The notes under the pieces were generated by a model. That model was given only the letters and a program-made list of their open reading frames with translations, was not told the origin of the DNA and searched no databases. Shown piece after piece: positions 16,011 to 24,133 of a stretch of 38,062 nt of DNA; within the stretch, counting starts at the first letter, position 1; the number at the start of each line of letters is the position of its first letter. The translations under genes were made by a program, and so were the position numbers. The DNA comes from Prevotella sp. UBA746 (lineage in GTDB: Bacteria > Bacteroidota > Bacteroidia > Bacteroidales > Bacteroidaceae), in NCBI GenBank assembly GCA_002298545.1, contig DBKQ01000010.1, positions 1 through 38,062 on the forward strand, read 5' to 3'.

Positions 16011-17477
16011 ATGAAAAAAACATTATTATATAGCTTGGCAGCTTTTATAGGCTTTGCCTTCGCAAGCTGCGACGGCGACTACGATGATTGGTCTGCTCCT
16101 CAGGGATGGGATCAGGAAGACGCCATTACTATTCCTGGCTTTACTGCCTCTGCCGCTTCTGCCGAGATTGACTTGGCAAAACCTGGTAAAAACGTACAGG
16201 CTTTCACGCTTTCCACGGCAACACTCCCTAAGGGAGCGGAACTGGAACACACCCGTGTTATAATAGCTCCTACAGATGAAGAAAGCATGACTTACGACTT
16301 GCCGCAGACTCTTGATGCTACTGTTGAGGGAACAATCGACAGTACTGCTCTTCAGGATGCTGTTGTAAAGGCTTACGGCAAACGCCCATCGGCTCGTCCA
16401 TTCAAAGCTAAAGTTTATTCTGATGTGGTAGTCAACGGACAGTCGCTTTTTGTTGATGCCGGAGAGATTACACTTAACATCAAACCTAAAGCTCCGTTTA
16501 TTTCAAAGGCTTATTATTTCATCGGCGACTTCAACGGATGGAATACTGATGTTAACGAACTCGTGAAATACAAGTTCTCCCACTCTGACGCTGACGTTTA
16601 TGAGGATCCTGTATTTACTTATACTGTTACAACAACCGGTTCTAACCAGTGTTGGAAGATTATTCCTCAGGAGAATATCGATGCCAACAACGTTTGGGCT
16701 CAAGGCGTAGTCGGAACAGAGAAGGATGGTTCTACCGCTACTGAGGGTGCACTCGTTACCGACAACCCACAGGCTGGCAAGTTTGTCGACCCTGGCACTT
16801 ACGTTATTACCATAAACATGCTCGACTACACCTACTCTATCGTTAAGGCAGACTCTTATTATATGGTGGGCGGTGTTTACGGATGGAATGCCGAGGCTGC
16901 TTCTAAGCTTGCTTTCTATTGCGACGGTGGCTCTGTGGCATCTATCACCACACAGTGGACCGGCGATGCTAACCTGAAGATATGGAACCGCGACAATATC
17001 GGAAACTGGAATGCTGCATGGGGTAGCGTAACTGATGGCGAAACTAAAGCTGAAGGCGAACTTACCAACAACAATGCCCAAGCATTTGTATGTCCTGAGA
17101 AGGGTGCATACTACACTCTGACAATCGATATGGCTGCAAAGAAATACTCTTGGATGAAGCTTGAAGACCAGAATCCTAAGGCATTCAATACTGTCAGCAT
17201 CATCGGCGGCTTCAACAACTGGGATGGCGATGTGGACATGGAGCAAACGGCACCACACAACTGGTATCTGCGTCATACTTTCAGTGCAGGCACCGAGATG
17301 AAGTTCCGCTCTAACCATGATTGGAATTCTGACAACTGGGGCGGACAGCCGGCTTCTATTGCCGGTATGATATATACTGCAAAGGCAGGTGGCGACAACA
17401 TCAATATCCCTGCCGGCACGTATGATATCTATTTCAACGACATCACCGGTAAATTCATGTTCGTGAAAGCTAATTAA
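16011..17477 (+). CDS. susF: SusF-like outer-membrane starch-binding lipoprotein
   Basis: The product has 488 residues with lipobox FASC (Cys20), followed by DGDYDD. An N-terminal Ig-like SusE-type domain covers about residues 35-160. Three starch-binding modules follow, each with a strand and an aromatic GxxNxW motif: YYFIGDFNGWNTD (about 166-178), YYMVGGVYGWNAE (about 283-295) and VSIIGGFNNWDGD (about 393-405). The three-module architecture is that of SusF, against two in the preceding protein. It binds starch at the surface without catalysis. It is the last gene of the susCDEF transcript, with a terminator 80 bases downstream. Confidence 0.9.
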   Translation: MKKTLLYSLAAFIGFAFASCDGDYDDWSAPQGWDQEDAITIPGFTASAASAEIDLAKPGKNVQAFTLSTATLPKGAELEHTRVIIAPTDEESMTYDLPQTLDATVEGTIDSTALQDAVVKAYGKRPSARPFKAKVYSDVVVNGQSLFVDAGEITLNIKPKAPFISKAYYFIGDFNGWNTDVNELVKYKFSHSDADVYEDPVFTYTVTTTGSNQCWKIIPQENIDANNVWAQGVVGTEKDGSTATEGALVTDNPQAGKFVDPGTYVITINMLDYTYSIVKADSYYMVGGVYGWNAEAASKLAFYCDGGSVASITTQWTGDANLKIWNRDNIGNWNAAWGSVTDGETKAEGELTNNNAQAFVCPEKGAYYTLTIDMAAKKYSWMKLEDQNPKAFNTVSIIGGFNNWDGDVDMEQTAPHNWYLRHTFSAGTEMKFRSNHDWNSDNWGGQPASIAGMIYTAKAGGDNINIPAGTYDIYFNDITGKFMFVKAN

Positions 17478-17556
17478 GAAATAATGCAGATTGAACTAAA
17501 TCATAAACTTGAATAATGCATATTTGATAAAGTAAAACATTGGTTATTTGAATGAA

Positions 17557-17590
17557 GGCAGAGAGCTCTTATGGCTTCTCTGCCTTTTTT
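17557..17590 (+). terminator. Terminator of the susCDEF operon
   Basis: GGCAGAGA (17557-17564) pairs with TCTCTGCC (17577-17584), followed at once by six T residues. It is a classic rho-independent terminator 80 bases after the susF stop. Confidence 0.9.
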
Positions 17591-17662
17591 ATATTTATAG
17601 AATAGAAACTGGCTGATATTTCGCAATATAGGGTGCATAATGGCAAAAAAATGTGTTCTTGC

Positions 17663-17693
17663 TTTGCCGACTACAAGAGTTTTCGTAATTTTG
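17663..17693 (+). promoter_or_regulatory. Promoter of queD-queE
   Basis: TTTG (17663-17666), 19 bases, then TAATTTTG (17686-17693) is a full match to the Bacteroidota consensus. The leader is only about 16 bases, so no preQ1 riboswitch can fit between the start of transcription and the ATG. Confidence 0.8.
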
Positions 17694-17715
17694 CACCCGA
17701 ATTATCTAATTATAA

Positions 17716-18084
17716 ATGTATTACGTAAGAAAGAAAATGGAGATTGCGGGCTGCCACAGGCTCAATCTCCCGTATGAAAGCAAATGCACCAATCTGCACG
17801 GTCACAATTGGGTTGTCACCGTATATTGCAAGGCTAAAGAACTGAATGCCGAGGGAATGGTGATTGATTTCAAACACATAAAGAACAAGATACACGACTA
17901 TCTCGACCACGGTAATTTTAATGAGTTGCTGCCGTTTAACCCTACGGCGGAGAATATTGCTCGCTGGATTTGCGAGCAGATTCCGCAGTGCTATAAGGTT
18001 GAAGTGGAGGAAAGCTCTAACAACAGTGTGGTGTATGTAAAGGACGAAGAGGATTGTGCCGACGGTTTCTCTGGAAATCAATAA
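17716..18084 (+). CDS. queD: 6-carboxy-5,6,7,8-tetrahydropterin synthase
   Basis: The product has 122 residues, standard length for QueD, which converts dihydroneopterin triphosphate to carboxytetrahydropterin in queuosine synthesis. Zinc ligands His14, His28 and His30 are visible (CHRLN, LHGHN), with the catalytic Cys24 in ESKCTNLHGH, and the DHGNFNEL and NPTAENIA motifs follow. The presence of Cys24 and the neighbouring queE favour QueD over the eukaryotic-type pyruvoyl-tetrahydropterin synthase. The gene is 14 bases from queE and cotranscribed with it. No queC or queF is in the window. Confidence 0.93.
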   Translation: MYYVRKKMEIAGCHRLNLPYESKCTNLHGHNWVVTVYCKAKELNAEGMVIDFKHIKNKIHDYLDHGNFNELLPFNPTAENIARWICEQIPQCYKVEVEESSNNSVVYVKDEEDCADGFSGNQ

Positions 18085-18098
18085 CTAAGGTATAAAGA

Positions 18099-18671
18099 AT
18101 GAGAATAAACGAGATTTTCTATTCCCTGCAAGGCGAGGGGCATTATGCCGGCACACCAGCTGTATTCATTCGCTTTTCGGGTTGCAACCTGAAGTGTTCG
18201 TTCTGCGACACCAACCATTCCAGCTATACAGAGATGACAGAGGAGGAGATTGTAAGCGAGGCTTGCAAATATCCGGCTCGGCACGTGGTGATTACGGGTG
18301 GTGAACCGCTACTGCAGATCACGGCAACGCTTACTGACAAGCTCCACGATGCAGGATTCTTTATCCAGATGGAGACCAACGGAACAAGGGTTCTCCCCGA
18401 CGGATGCAACGTGGACTGGATTACGTGTTCGCCTAAATACGAGGCGGTGAAGTTGGAGCATATCGACGAACTGAAAGTGGTGTATGAGGGCGATGATACT
18501 AAAGTAGACTGTTTCAACAATATTAAAGCTAATGTTTACAGTCTTCAGCCTTGTGATGTGAAGGACGAGGCGGAGAACAACAAGAATCTTAAAGGTACAA
18601 TAGATTATTGTCTGCGCCATCCCAAGTGGCATCTGTCGCTGCAGACGCATAAGATTATTGAGGTGAGGTAA
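18099..18671 (+). CDS. queE: 7-carboxy-7-deazaguanine synthase (radical SAM)
   Basis: The product has 190 residues. It converts the QueD product to 7-carboxy-7-deazaguanine. The radical SAM cluster motif CNLKCSFC is at Cys29, Cys33 and Cys36, after the typical SLQGEGHYAGTPAVFIRFSG start. The SAM-binding ITGGEPLLQ is near residues 65-73. The C-terminal HPKWHLSLQTHKIIEVR (S/LQxHK) ends the protein as in other QueE enzymes. The length fits the short Bacteroidota form. It follows queD closely. The 3' side is a GC-rich double hairpin rather than a clean terminator. Confidence 0.95.
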   Translation: MRINEIFYSLQGEGHYAGTPAVFIRFSGCNLKCSFCDTNHSSYTEMTEEEIVSEACKYPARHVVITGGEPLLQITATLTDKLHDAGFFIQMETNGTRVLPDGCNVDWITCSPKYEAVKLEHIDELKVVYEGDDTKVDCFNNIKANVYSLQPCDVKDEAENNKNLKGTIDYCLRHPKWHLSLQTHKIIEVR

Positions 18672-18673
18672 AG

Positions 18674-18728
18674 CCCCACCCCCGCGCCGCTCCTTGGAGC
18701 GGCTTCCCCTCCCCATGAGGAGAGGGGA
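18674..18728. repeat. GC-rich REP-like double hairpin
   Basis: CCGCTCCTTGGAGCGG (18687-18702) is a tight hairpin, and CCCCTC (18706-18711) pairs with GAGGGG (18722-18727). It starts two bases after the queE stop and contrasts sharply with the AT-rich flanks. It resembles the extragenic CCCCTCC elements at 29491-29522 in style, though not in sequence. Confidence 0.55.
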
Positions 18729-18850
18729 GTGATTACTAAAGTTTCGGAAATGTAGAGTCAAAGGTGTATTGGGGCTTTGGCAATGAATGAATGAATAAAA
18801 GAATAAATTTAAAACTGAGTGAATATAATCTAAAATCAATTTAAGGTAAA

Positions 18851-21655
18851 ATGAATGTATTAAAACAAAACATGAGACTCGTTCTCATGTCGTTGCTTTT
18901 CATGATATGCGGAGCAACATTTGCACAAACACAGGTGGTGTTTGAAGCTGGAGTGGATAAAGGACAAATATCTGGGAGATTTGCAATCTCCGGCGAAGAC
19001 AAGATTGAAAAAGATGGAGTAACTTTAAGTGGATCATATTCGAAACTTGGAAGAAATCCATACGAATTCAATTCTATGTTTGAACAGAACATGACAATCT
19101 CGTCATCCTCAAACAACATCTCAAAGATAGAAATTGAAGGAAGCAACTTGTCTAACATAAATAAAGGTGTTAACGTTGGAACATTTGATGCCTCTACTGG
19201 TGTATGGACAGGAAACAGCAACAATATTGTGTTTAAATATTACATCTCTTCTTTTACAGTTAAGAAAATCACCGTTACTCTTTCTGAATCCGTTGCCACC
19301 ACCCTATCCTTCGGCGACGGCGCTCAGCAGAGCTACACTGTTTACAAGAGCAAGGAGGGAGTTTTCAATGGTTTGGTAGCTACTGTAACAGAAAACAAGA
19401 CCAACTCTATTGTGGAAGGTGCAGCAGTGAAGTATTCAAGCAGCAATCCAGAAGCTGTGGCAGTAGACGAGAATCTCGGAACAGTGATGTATTATACTCC
19501 GGGCGAGGCAACAATCACCGCTTCTTATGCTGGTGTTGACGGCGTATATGATGCAGCTAAGAGCATTTCATACAATGTTGTTTACAAAAAGATTCCTACA
19601 ACTCTTGCTTTCAGTGATGATCTCAAAAATACCGTCGTTGTATATAAAGGCGAGGAGAATGCATTCATAAACGGCTACAACATCTATGCTGACCTTAAAG
19701 AGACTCTAGAAAATACTTATCTGCACACCGGTATAAAGTATTCAAGCTCCGACGAGAATATCGTTGCCGTTGACGAGAATACCGGTATGCTGACTTTCAA
19801 GAAGGCTGGCGCTGAGGTTACAATTACTGCCTCTTATGCCGGAACCGACGTGTATGAGGCTACACCAGACGCTTCTTATAAAATAAAATACTCTCTCGCT
19901 ACCACAGCTCTCTCTTTCGGTGAGGACGCACAGGAGAACTATACCGTTTTCCGCGGACAGGAGAAGAACTTCACTGCTCTGAAGGCTACTCTGACAGACG
20001 ACAGAACAGACGAGGCGATTGAAGGAAACGTGAAGTATTCAAGCAACAACGCAGATGTAGTAAGCGTAGACGAGACAACAGGTGCCTTGACCTTCGGCAA
20101 CGTAGGTACTGCCACCATCACAGCATCTTTCGACGGTGTTGAGGGTGCTTACGAACCGGCTGAGTCTATCTCTTATACTATCGACTACAAGAAGAACTCA
20201 CTGGAATTGGCTTTCTCTAAGTCTCTTGATGTAATCTATGCAGACAACAAGGATTCTTACGAGATGCCTTCACTTGACATAACTTCTACCGTTGATACAG
20301 AAGACTTGGCAATAAATTACGAATCATCAAACGCTGATGTTGCTACAGTAGACGGGAAAGGCCTTATCACTCTCGTTGGCAACGGTGAGGCTACAATCAC
20401 AGCTTCTGTAAAAGACAACGATATGCTTGAGGATGCAACAGCAACTTACACAGTACGTGTGGCTGACCCTGATAATATCTTCTATGAATCATTCGACAAC
20501 GTAGAGGGCAAGGGCGGCAACGACGGTACTTGGGAAGCTGGCGACGGCGATACTTTCAACAGTGCACTTTGCGACAACGAGGGATGGTATGAGAAGTCTA
20601 CTACTGGCGGAACGCTCCAGACTGTACTCCCTGGCGACAAGTGTTTGAATATCTTCGGTCAGGCTGCACTTATCTCTGGTAATTTAAAAAATCTGAACAG
20701 TACTGCTCTTCTTACTTTCAAGGCTGGTGCTGCCGTGAAGAACAACCCTGCTACTCCTTCATTGAAGATTACAGTGGTAGACGGCAACAAGAACATCGTG
20801 GAGCAGTCTGTTGAACTTCCTGTTGGCGAGTTCAAGGAGTATTCTATCGTTATCCCTAACGGAACACCTAACACTCGTCTTGAATTCTTCGGCAATGAGG
20901 CTTGTTTCTGGATTGGTCCGGTAAACTACAACATCTTCATCGACGACGTAAAAGTAGTACGCCTCGTTCCTGTCTCTGAGTCTGCCGACAACACAGCTAT
21001 CCTTGCTGCCAACGACGGCAACAACGTGAACGTGAAACTCGACCGCAAACTCTCTAACGAGTATTGGAACACCATTTGCTTCCCATTCAACCTGAGCACA
21101 GAGGAAGTAAACACACTCTTTGGCGAAGCAAGCCAGATTCGCGAGTTCAACCGCATGGAGAACAGCGAGATGGTATTCGTTGAGCCTAAGGAGAAGGCAA
21201 TCGTTGCCGGCACTCCATATCTGTTCAAGCCAGAGAACAACATCGACAACTCTCTCTTCTTCCGCACTACCATAGACAACAGCAACAACGCTGCCGCTTA
21301 TGCTGATGCAGAGGGCAAGGAGTATAAGTTCGTGGGCGTTACAAGTCCTACTGCTCTTCAGGCTACCGACATCTTCATCGGCACCGACAACAGCCTCTAC
21401 TATCCGGATATGGAGACAGAGGGAGCAAACATCATCAACGGTATGCGCGCTTATATCCAGTTGCCTGAGGGTACAGATGCCAAGACATTTGCTATCAATA
21501 CCAATGGCGTTGCAACAACTATCAGCAACATCAATAATACAAACGATAGCAACAACATGGTATACACCATCGGCGGACAGAAGATTGGCAAATACAACGG
21601 AAACCTGCCAAAGGGCATCTACGTAATGAACGGCAAGAAGTTCGTTGTGAAATAA
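18851..21655 (+). CDS. Large secreted Ig-like repeat protein with type IX sorting-like tail
   Basis: The product has 934 residues with a signal peptide ending near ATFAQ (residue 25). The first 145 residues are an unassigned beta-rich domain. Four bacterial Ig-like (BIg2) domains with a period close to 100 residues follow, starting at about 150, 250, 350 and 450; each carries KYSSSN..VAVD..TG and a GxATITAS strand. A jelly-roll-like domain spans about 540-715 (FYESFDNVEG to NIFIDDVKVV). The end reads VYTIGGQKIG, then LPKGIYVMNGKKFVVK, like type IX secretion C-terminal signals. It is probably attached to or released from the cell surface; an adhesin or glycan-binding role is inferred. The neighbouring starch genes suggest but do not prove a link. 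Its start follows a 179-bp gap with no clear promoter box. Confidence 0.8.
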   Translation: MNVLKQNMRLVLMSLLFMICGATFAQTQVVFEAGVDKGQISGRFAISGEDKIEKDGVTLSGSYSKLGRNPYEFNSMFEQNMTISSSSNNISKIEIEGSNLSNINKGVNVGTFDASTGVWTGNSNNIVFKYYISSFTVKKITVTLSESVATTLSFGDGAQQSYTVYKSKEGVFNGLVATVTENKTNSIVEGAAVKYSSSNPEAVAVDENLGTVMYYTPGEATITASYAGVDGVYDAAKSISYNVVYKKIPTTLAFSDDLKNTVVVYKGEENAFINGYNIYADLKETLENTYLHTGIKYSSSDENIVAVDENTGMLTFKKAGAEVTITASYAGTDVYEATPDASYKIKYSLATTALSFGEDAQENYTVFRGQEKNFTALKATLTDDRTDEAIEGNVKYSSNNADVVSVDETTGALTFGNVGTATITASFDGVEGAYEPAESISYTIDYKKNSLELAFSKSLDVIYADNKDSYEMPSLDITSTVDTEDLAINYESSNADVATVDGKGLITLVGNGEATITASVKDNDMLEDATATYTVRVADPDNIFYESFDNVEGKGGNDGTWEAGDGDTFNSALCDNEGWYEKSTTGGTLQTVLPGDKCLNIFGQAALISGNLKNLNSTALLTFKAGAAVKNNPATPSLKITVVDGNKNIVEQSVELPVGEFKEYSIVIPNGTPNTRLEFFGNEACFWIGPVNYNIFIDDVKVVRLVPVSESADNTAILAANDGNNVNVKLDRKLSNEYWNTICFPFNLSTEEVNTLFGEASQIREFNRMENSEMVFVEPKEKAIVAGTPYLFKPENNIDNSLFFRTTIDNSNNAAAYADAEGKEYKFVGVTSPTALQATDIFIGTDNSLYYPDMETEGANIINGMRAYIQLPEGTDAKTFAINTNGVATTISNINNTNDSNNMVYTIGGQKIGKYNGNLPKGIYVMNGKKFVVK

Positions 21656-21687
21656 CAGTATCATACAGGACTAAAAAATAAGGAAAC

Positions 21688-21918
21688 ATGAAAAAAGGCT
21701 ATATATGTCCATCCGTATGTATCGTCAAGATTCAAGGAGGCGATTTGCTTGAGGGATTCAAGGCATCCGGAACAAAAGTCATAATACCGACAAACGGAAA
21801 TATAAACAAAGGCAATGCCACTATGGCTGCGTCAAAATACAATTATAATCTGTGGGATTATGACGACGAAGACTTTGAAGATTTCGAAGACAAAGAGGAT
21901 GACAAGAAAAAGAAATAG
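21688..21918 (+). CDS. Small unknown protein with acidic tail
   Basis: The product has 76 residues. It begins MKKGYICPSVCIVKIQGGDLLEGF, a pattern (basic start, Tyr-x-x-Pro, hydrophobic strand, then LL followed by a small or acidic residue) that I associate with small uncharacterised Bacteroidota proteins. A short threonine- and asparagine-rich middle follows, then an extremely acidic stretch (DYDDEDFEDFEDKEDD) and four terminal lysines. There is no typical signal peptide. It lies 32 bases after the Ig-like repeat gene and before a strong terminator, so the two are probably one transcript. Function unknown. Confidence 0.65.
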   Translation: MKKGYICPSVCIVKIQGGDLLEGFKASGTKVIIPTNGNINKGNATMAASKYNYNLWDYDDEDFEDFEDKEDDKKKK

Positions 21919-21956
21919 CCCCACTATCTGAATATAAAACGACACACATCTATAAC

Positions 21957-21998
21957 GTCGCCGGTTGCTCCCCTAAAAGAGCACCGGCGACATTTTTT
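21957..21998 (+). terminator. Rho-independent terminator
   Basis: GTCGCCGGTTGCTC (21957-21970) pairs with GAGCACCGGCGAC (21979-21991), and a T run follows. It closes the transcript of the Ig-like repeat and 76-residue genes. Confidence 0.9.
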
Positions 21999-22150
21999 AT
22001 TTCCGACATACAAAGCCACACACCATAAAAGTACTGAGAAACGGAAGAGAAAAAGCTCCCGTTGGGGAATATTTGTTGATATTATGGTGGAAATAATTCA
22101 AATTAGATTAAAAAAGACCTTACAACGACACAACCTTTAAAAGAAAACAT

Positions 22151-22158
22151 TACCTTTG
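22151..22158 (+). promoter_or_regulatory. -7 box of the isomerase-family gene
   Basis: TACCTTTG matches TAnnTTTG. No TTTG is present at -33. The leader would be about 80 bases to the ATG at 22244. Confidence 0.55.
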
Positions 22159-22243
22159 CATACAGATAAGCAGTACATCAGAAACAGATGTGCATCTTTA
22201 CCTAAATGCGAAAAACATTTATACAAAAACATTTAATATAACT

Positions 22244-23722
22244 ATGGTAAGTAATAACATTCCACAGGTCAAGCTCGGCATCATCGCCGTTAGCCGTGAC
22301 TGCTTCCCTATCGCACTGTCTACACAGCGTCGAGAGAACATCGTAAAAGAATATAAAGGCGAAATCTTCAACTGCCAGACTACAGTAGAGAATGAGCAGG
22401 ACATGCTCAAGGCTGTGGCTGAGGTGAAAAACGAGGGTTGCAATGCATTGGTGGTATTCCTCGGCAACTTCGGTCCGGAGACTCCAGAGACTCTCATCGC
22501 AAAGAACTTCGACGGACCGGTGATGTTCGTGGCTGCTGCCGAGGGCGACGGCGACATGATTAACGGTCGTGGCGATGCTTACTGCGGTATGCTCAACTGT
22601 TCTTACAACCTTGGCATGCGCCACTTGAAGGGCTATATCCCGGAGTATCCTGTAGGAACAGCAGAAGACGTGGCAAAGATGATTGCCGACTTCGTGCCGG
22701 TGGCTCGCGTTATCCTCGGACTGAAGGGACTGAAGATTATCACATTCGGTCCGCGTCCACAGGACTTCTTCGCTTGCAACGCTCCTATCAAGGGACTCTA
22801 TGAGCTGGGCGTTGAGATTGAGGAGAACTCAGAGCTCGACCTGCTCGTGGCTTACAAGCAGCACGAGAACGACCCTCGCATCGACGGCGTTTGCAAGGAT
22901 ATGGCTGAAGAGATGGGCGAAGGAAAATATTATCCTGACCTGAGCCGCCGCATGGCACAGTTTGAGCTTACGCTTCTCGACTGGGCAGAGCAGCACAAGG
23001 GCTCTCGCCAGTATGTGGCTTTTGCCGACAAGTGCTGGCCTGCATTCCCGAGCCAGTTCGGTTTCGAGCCTTGCTACGTGAACAGCCGTTTGGCAAGCCG
23101 CGGCATCCCTGTAGCTTGCGAGGTGGATATCTATGGCGCCCTTTCTGAGTATATCGGTATGTGTGCTTCTGATGATACCGTTACGCTGCTCGACATCAAC
23201 AACTCAGTGCCTAAGTATATCTACGACGAGGACATCGTGAAGAAGTACGACTACAAGCTTACTGATACCTTCATGGGCTTCCACTGCGGAAACACTCCTC
23301 AGTGCAAGATGTGTGCCAACCGCGCCATCAAGTTCCAGCTCATCCAGAACCGCTTGCTGGAGAACGGCGGAAAGCCAGACTTCACCCGTGGTACACTGGA
23401 GGGCGACATCGCTGCAAGTCCTATCACATTCTATCGCCTGCAGTGCGACTCTGAGGGCAACTTGCGCTCTTACATCGCTGAGGGCGAAGTGCTCGACGTT
23501 CCTACACGTTCGTTCGGCGGTATCGGTATCTTCGGCATCCGCGAGATGGGTCGTTTCTATCGCCACGTGCTTATCCAGAAGGGATATCCACACCATGGTG
23601 CCGTTGCCTTCTCTCACGTTGGCAAGACGCTTTTCGAGGTGTTCAAATATCTCGGCATAAAGGACATTGCATACAACCAGCCTAAGAGTCTGCCTTATCC
23701 AACGGAGAATCCTTGGGCATAA
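22244..23722 (+). CDS. L-fucose/L-arabinose isomerase family protein
   Basis: The product has 492 residues from MVSNNIPQVKLGIIAVSRD. An upstream in-frame ATG at 22190 adds 18 residues unlike the family and lies inside the leader, so it was not chosen. The N-terminal two-thirds follow the Rossmann-like fold of fucose/arabinose isomerases (ALVVFLGNFGPETPE near 82-96). Acidic residues in the conserved segments CEVDIYGALSEY and TVTLLDINN, with the late histidine in AFSHVGK, are plausible metal ligands. A Cys-rich segment HCGNTPQCKMC (about 344-354) is distinctive. The usual reaction is aldose-ketose isomerisation in the cytoplasm; the substrate cannot be read. It is monocistronic, with its own promoter and terminator. 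No sugar kinase or aldolase gene lies beside it. Confidence 0.75.
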   Translation: MVSNNIPQVKLGIIAVSRDCFPIALSTQRRENIVKEYKGEIFNCQTTVENEQDMLKAVAEVKNEGCNALVVFLGNFGPETPETLIAKNFDGPVMFVAAAEGDGDMINGRGDAYCGMLNCSYNLGMRHLKGYIPEYPVGTAEDVAKMIADFVPVARVILGLKGLKIITFGPRPQDFFACNAPIKGLYELGVEIEENSELDLLVAYKQHENDPRIDGVCKDMAEEMGEGKYYPDLSRRMAQFELTLLDWAEQHKGSRQYVAFADKCWPAFPSQFGFEPCYVNSRLASRGIPVACEVDIYGALSEYIGMCASDDTVTLLDINNSVPKYIYDEDIVKKYDYKLTDTFMGFHCGNTPQCKMCANRAIKFQLIQNRLLENGGKPDFTRGTLEGDIAASPITFYRLQCDSEGNLRSYIAEGEVLDVPTRSFGGIGIFGIREMGRFYRHVLIQKGYPHHGAVAFSHVGKTLFEVFKYLGIKDIAYNQPKSLPYPTENPWA

Positions 23723-23755
23723 GGCAATAAGGCAATAAAACAATAACAAATACCA

Positions 23756-23803
23756 AAGCGGGACTGGTCTTTTCCCTAAAGACTTGTCTCGCTTTTCTTT
23801 TTA
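23756..23803 (+). terminator. Terminator of the isomerase-family gene
   Basis: AAGCGGGAC plus GTCTTT pairs with AAAGAC plus GTCTCGCTT around a short loop, followed by TTCTTTTTATCTTTT. It is a good rho-independent terminator. Confidence 0.85.
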
Positions 23804-23850
23804 TCTTTTGAACAATAAAAATATTACAATAGTCTTCAAATAAATTTGTT

Positions 23851-23934
23851 CAACACTGATAAACCATTATTCACCACTGATGAATCATTGTTTATCACTG
23901 ATAAACAAATATTCACCAGTGATAAACAAATTTT
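23851..23934. repeat. Array of four 21-bp tandem repeats (second copy)
   Basis: Units start at 23851, 23872, 23893 and 23914, each 21 bp, with the core CACTGAT(A/G)AA (CAGTGATAAA in the last). The third unit with its flank forms the perfect palindrome TTTATCACTGATAAA. It has the same unit length and copy number as 8491-8574. It lies in the 467-bp gap upstream of the LacI-family gene. Confidence 0.85.
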
Positions 23935-24089
23935 ATTCTATACCACATCATGCCTTAATAATATGCAGAAAAACATTTTTTCTTGAAAATTATTTTATTC
24001 CAATTTAAGAATACAAAACATTTCTTGCAAATTTCATTATTCAAACCATTAGCCAAATCCGCATTATGAATAACAGTTTCCTGCAATTG

Positions 24090-24103
24090 TGCAAACGTTT
24101 GCA
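24090..24103. promoter_or_regulatory. LacI-family operator upstream of the regulator gene
   Basis: TGCAAACGTTTGCA is identical to the operator at 9604-9617. It lies 54 bases before the -7 box of the regulator gene, against 55 at susC. This implies autoregulation together with control of susC. Confidence 0.8.
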
Positions 24104-24133
24104 AAATTACATATAAAATAGGTAGAGATTAAA

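Noticed and set aside
17590..17715. preQ1 riboswitch before queD
   Set aside because: The canonical promoter leaves a leader of only about 16 bases, and no aptamer-like sequence is visible.
22190..22243. Earlier start for the isomerase-family protein
   Set aside because: The 18 extra residues fall in the AT-rich leader after the -7 box and do not resemble the family N-terminus.
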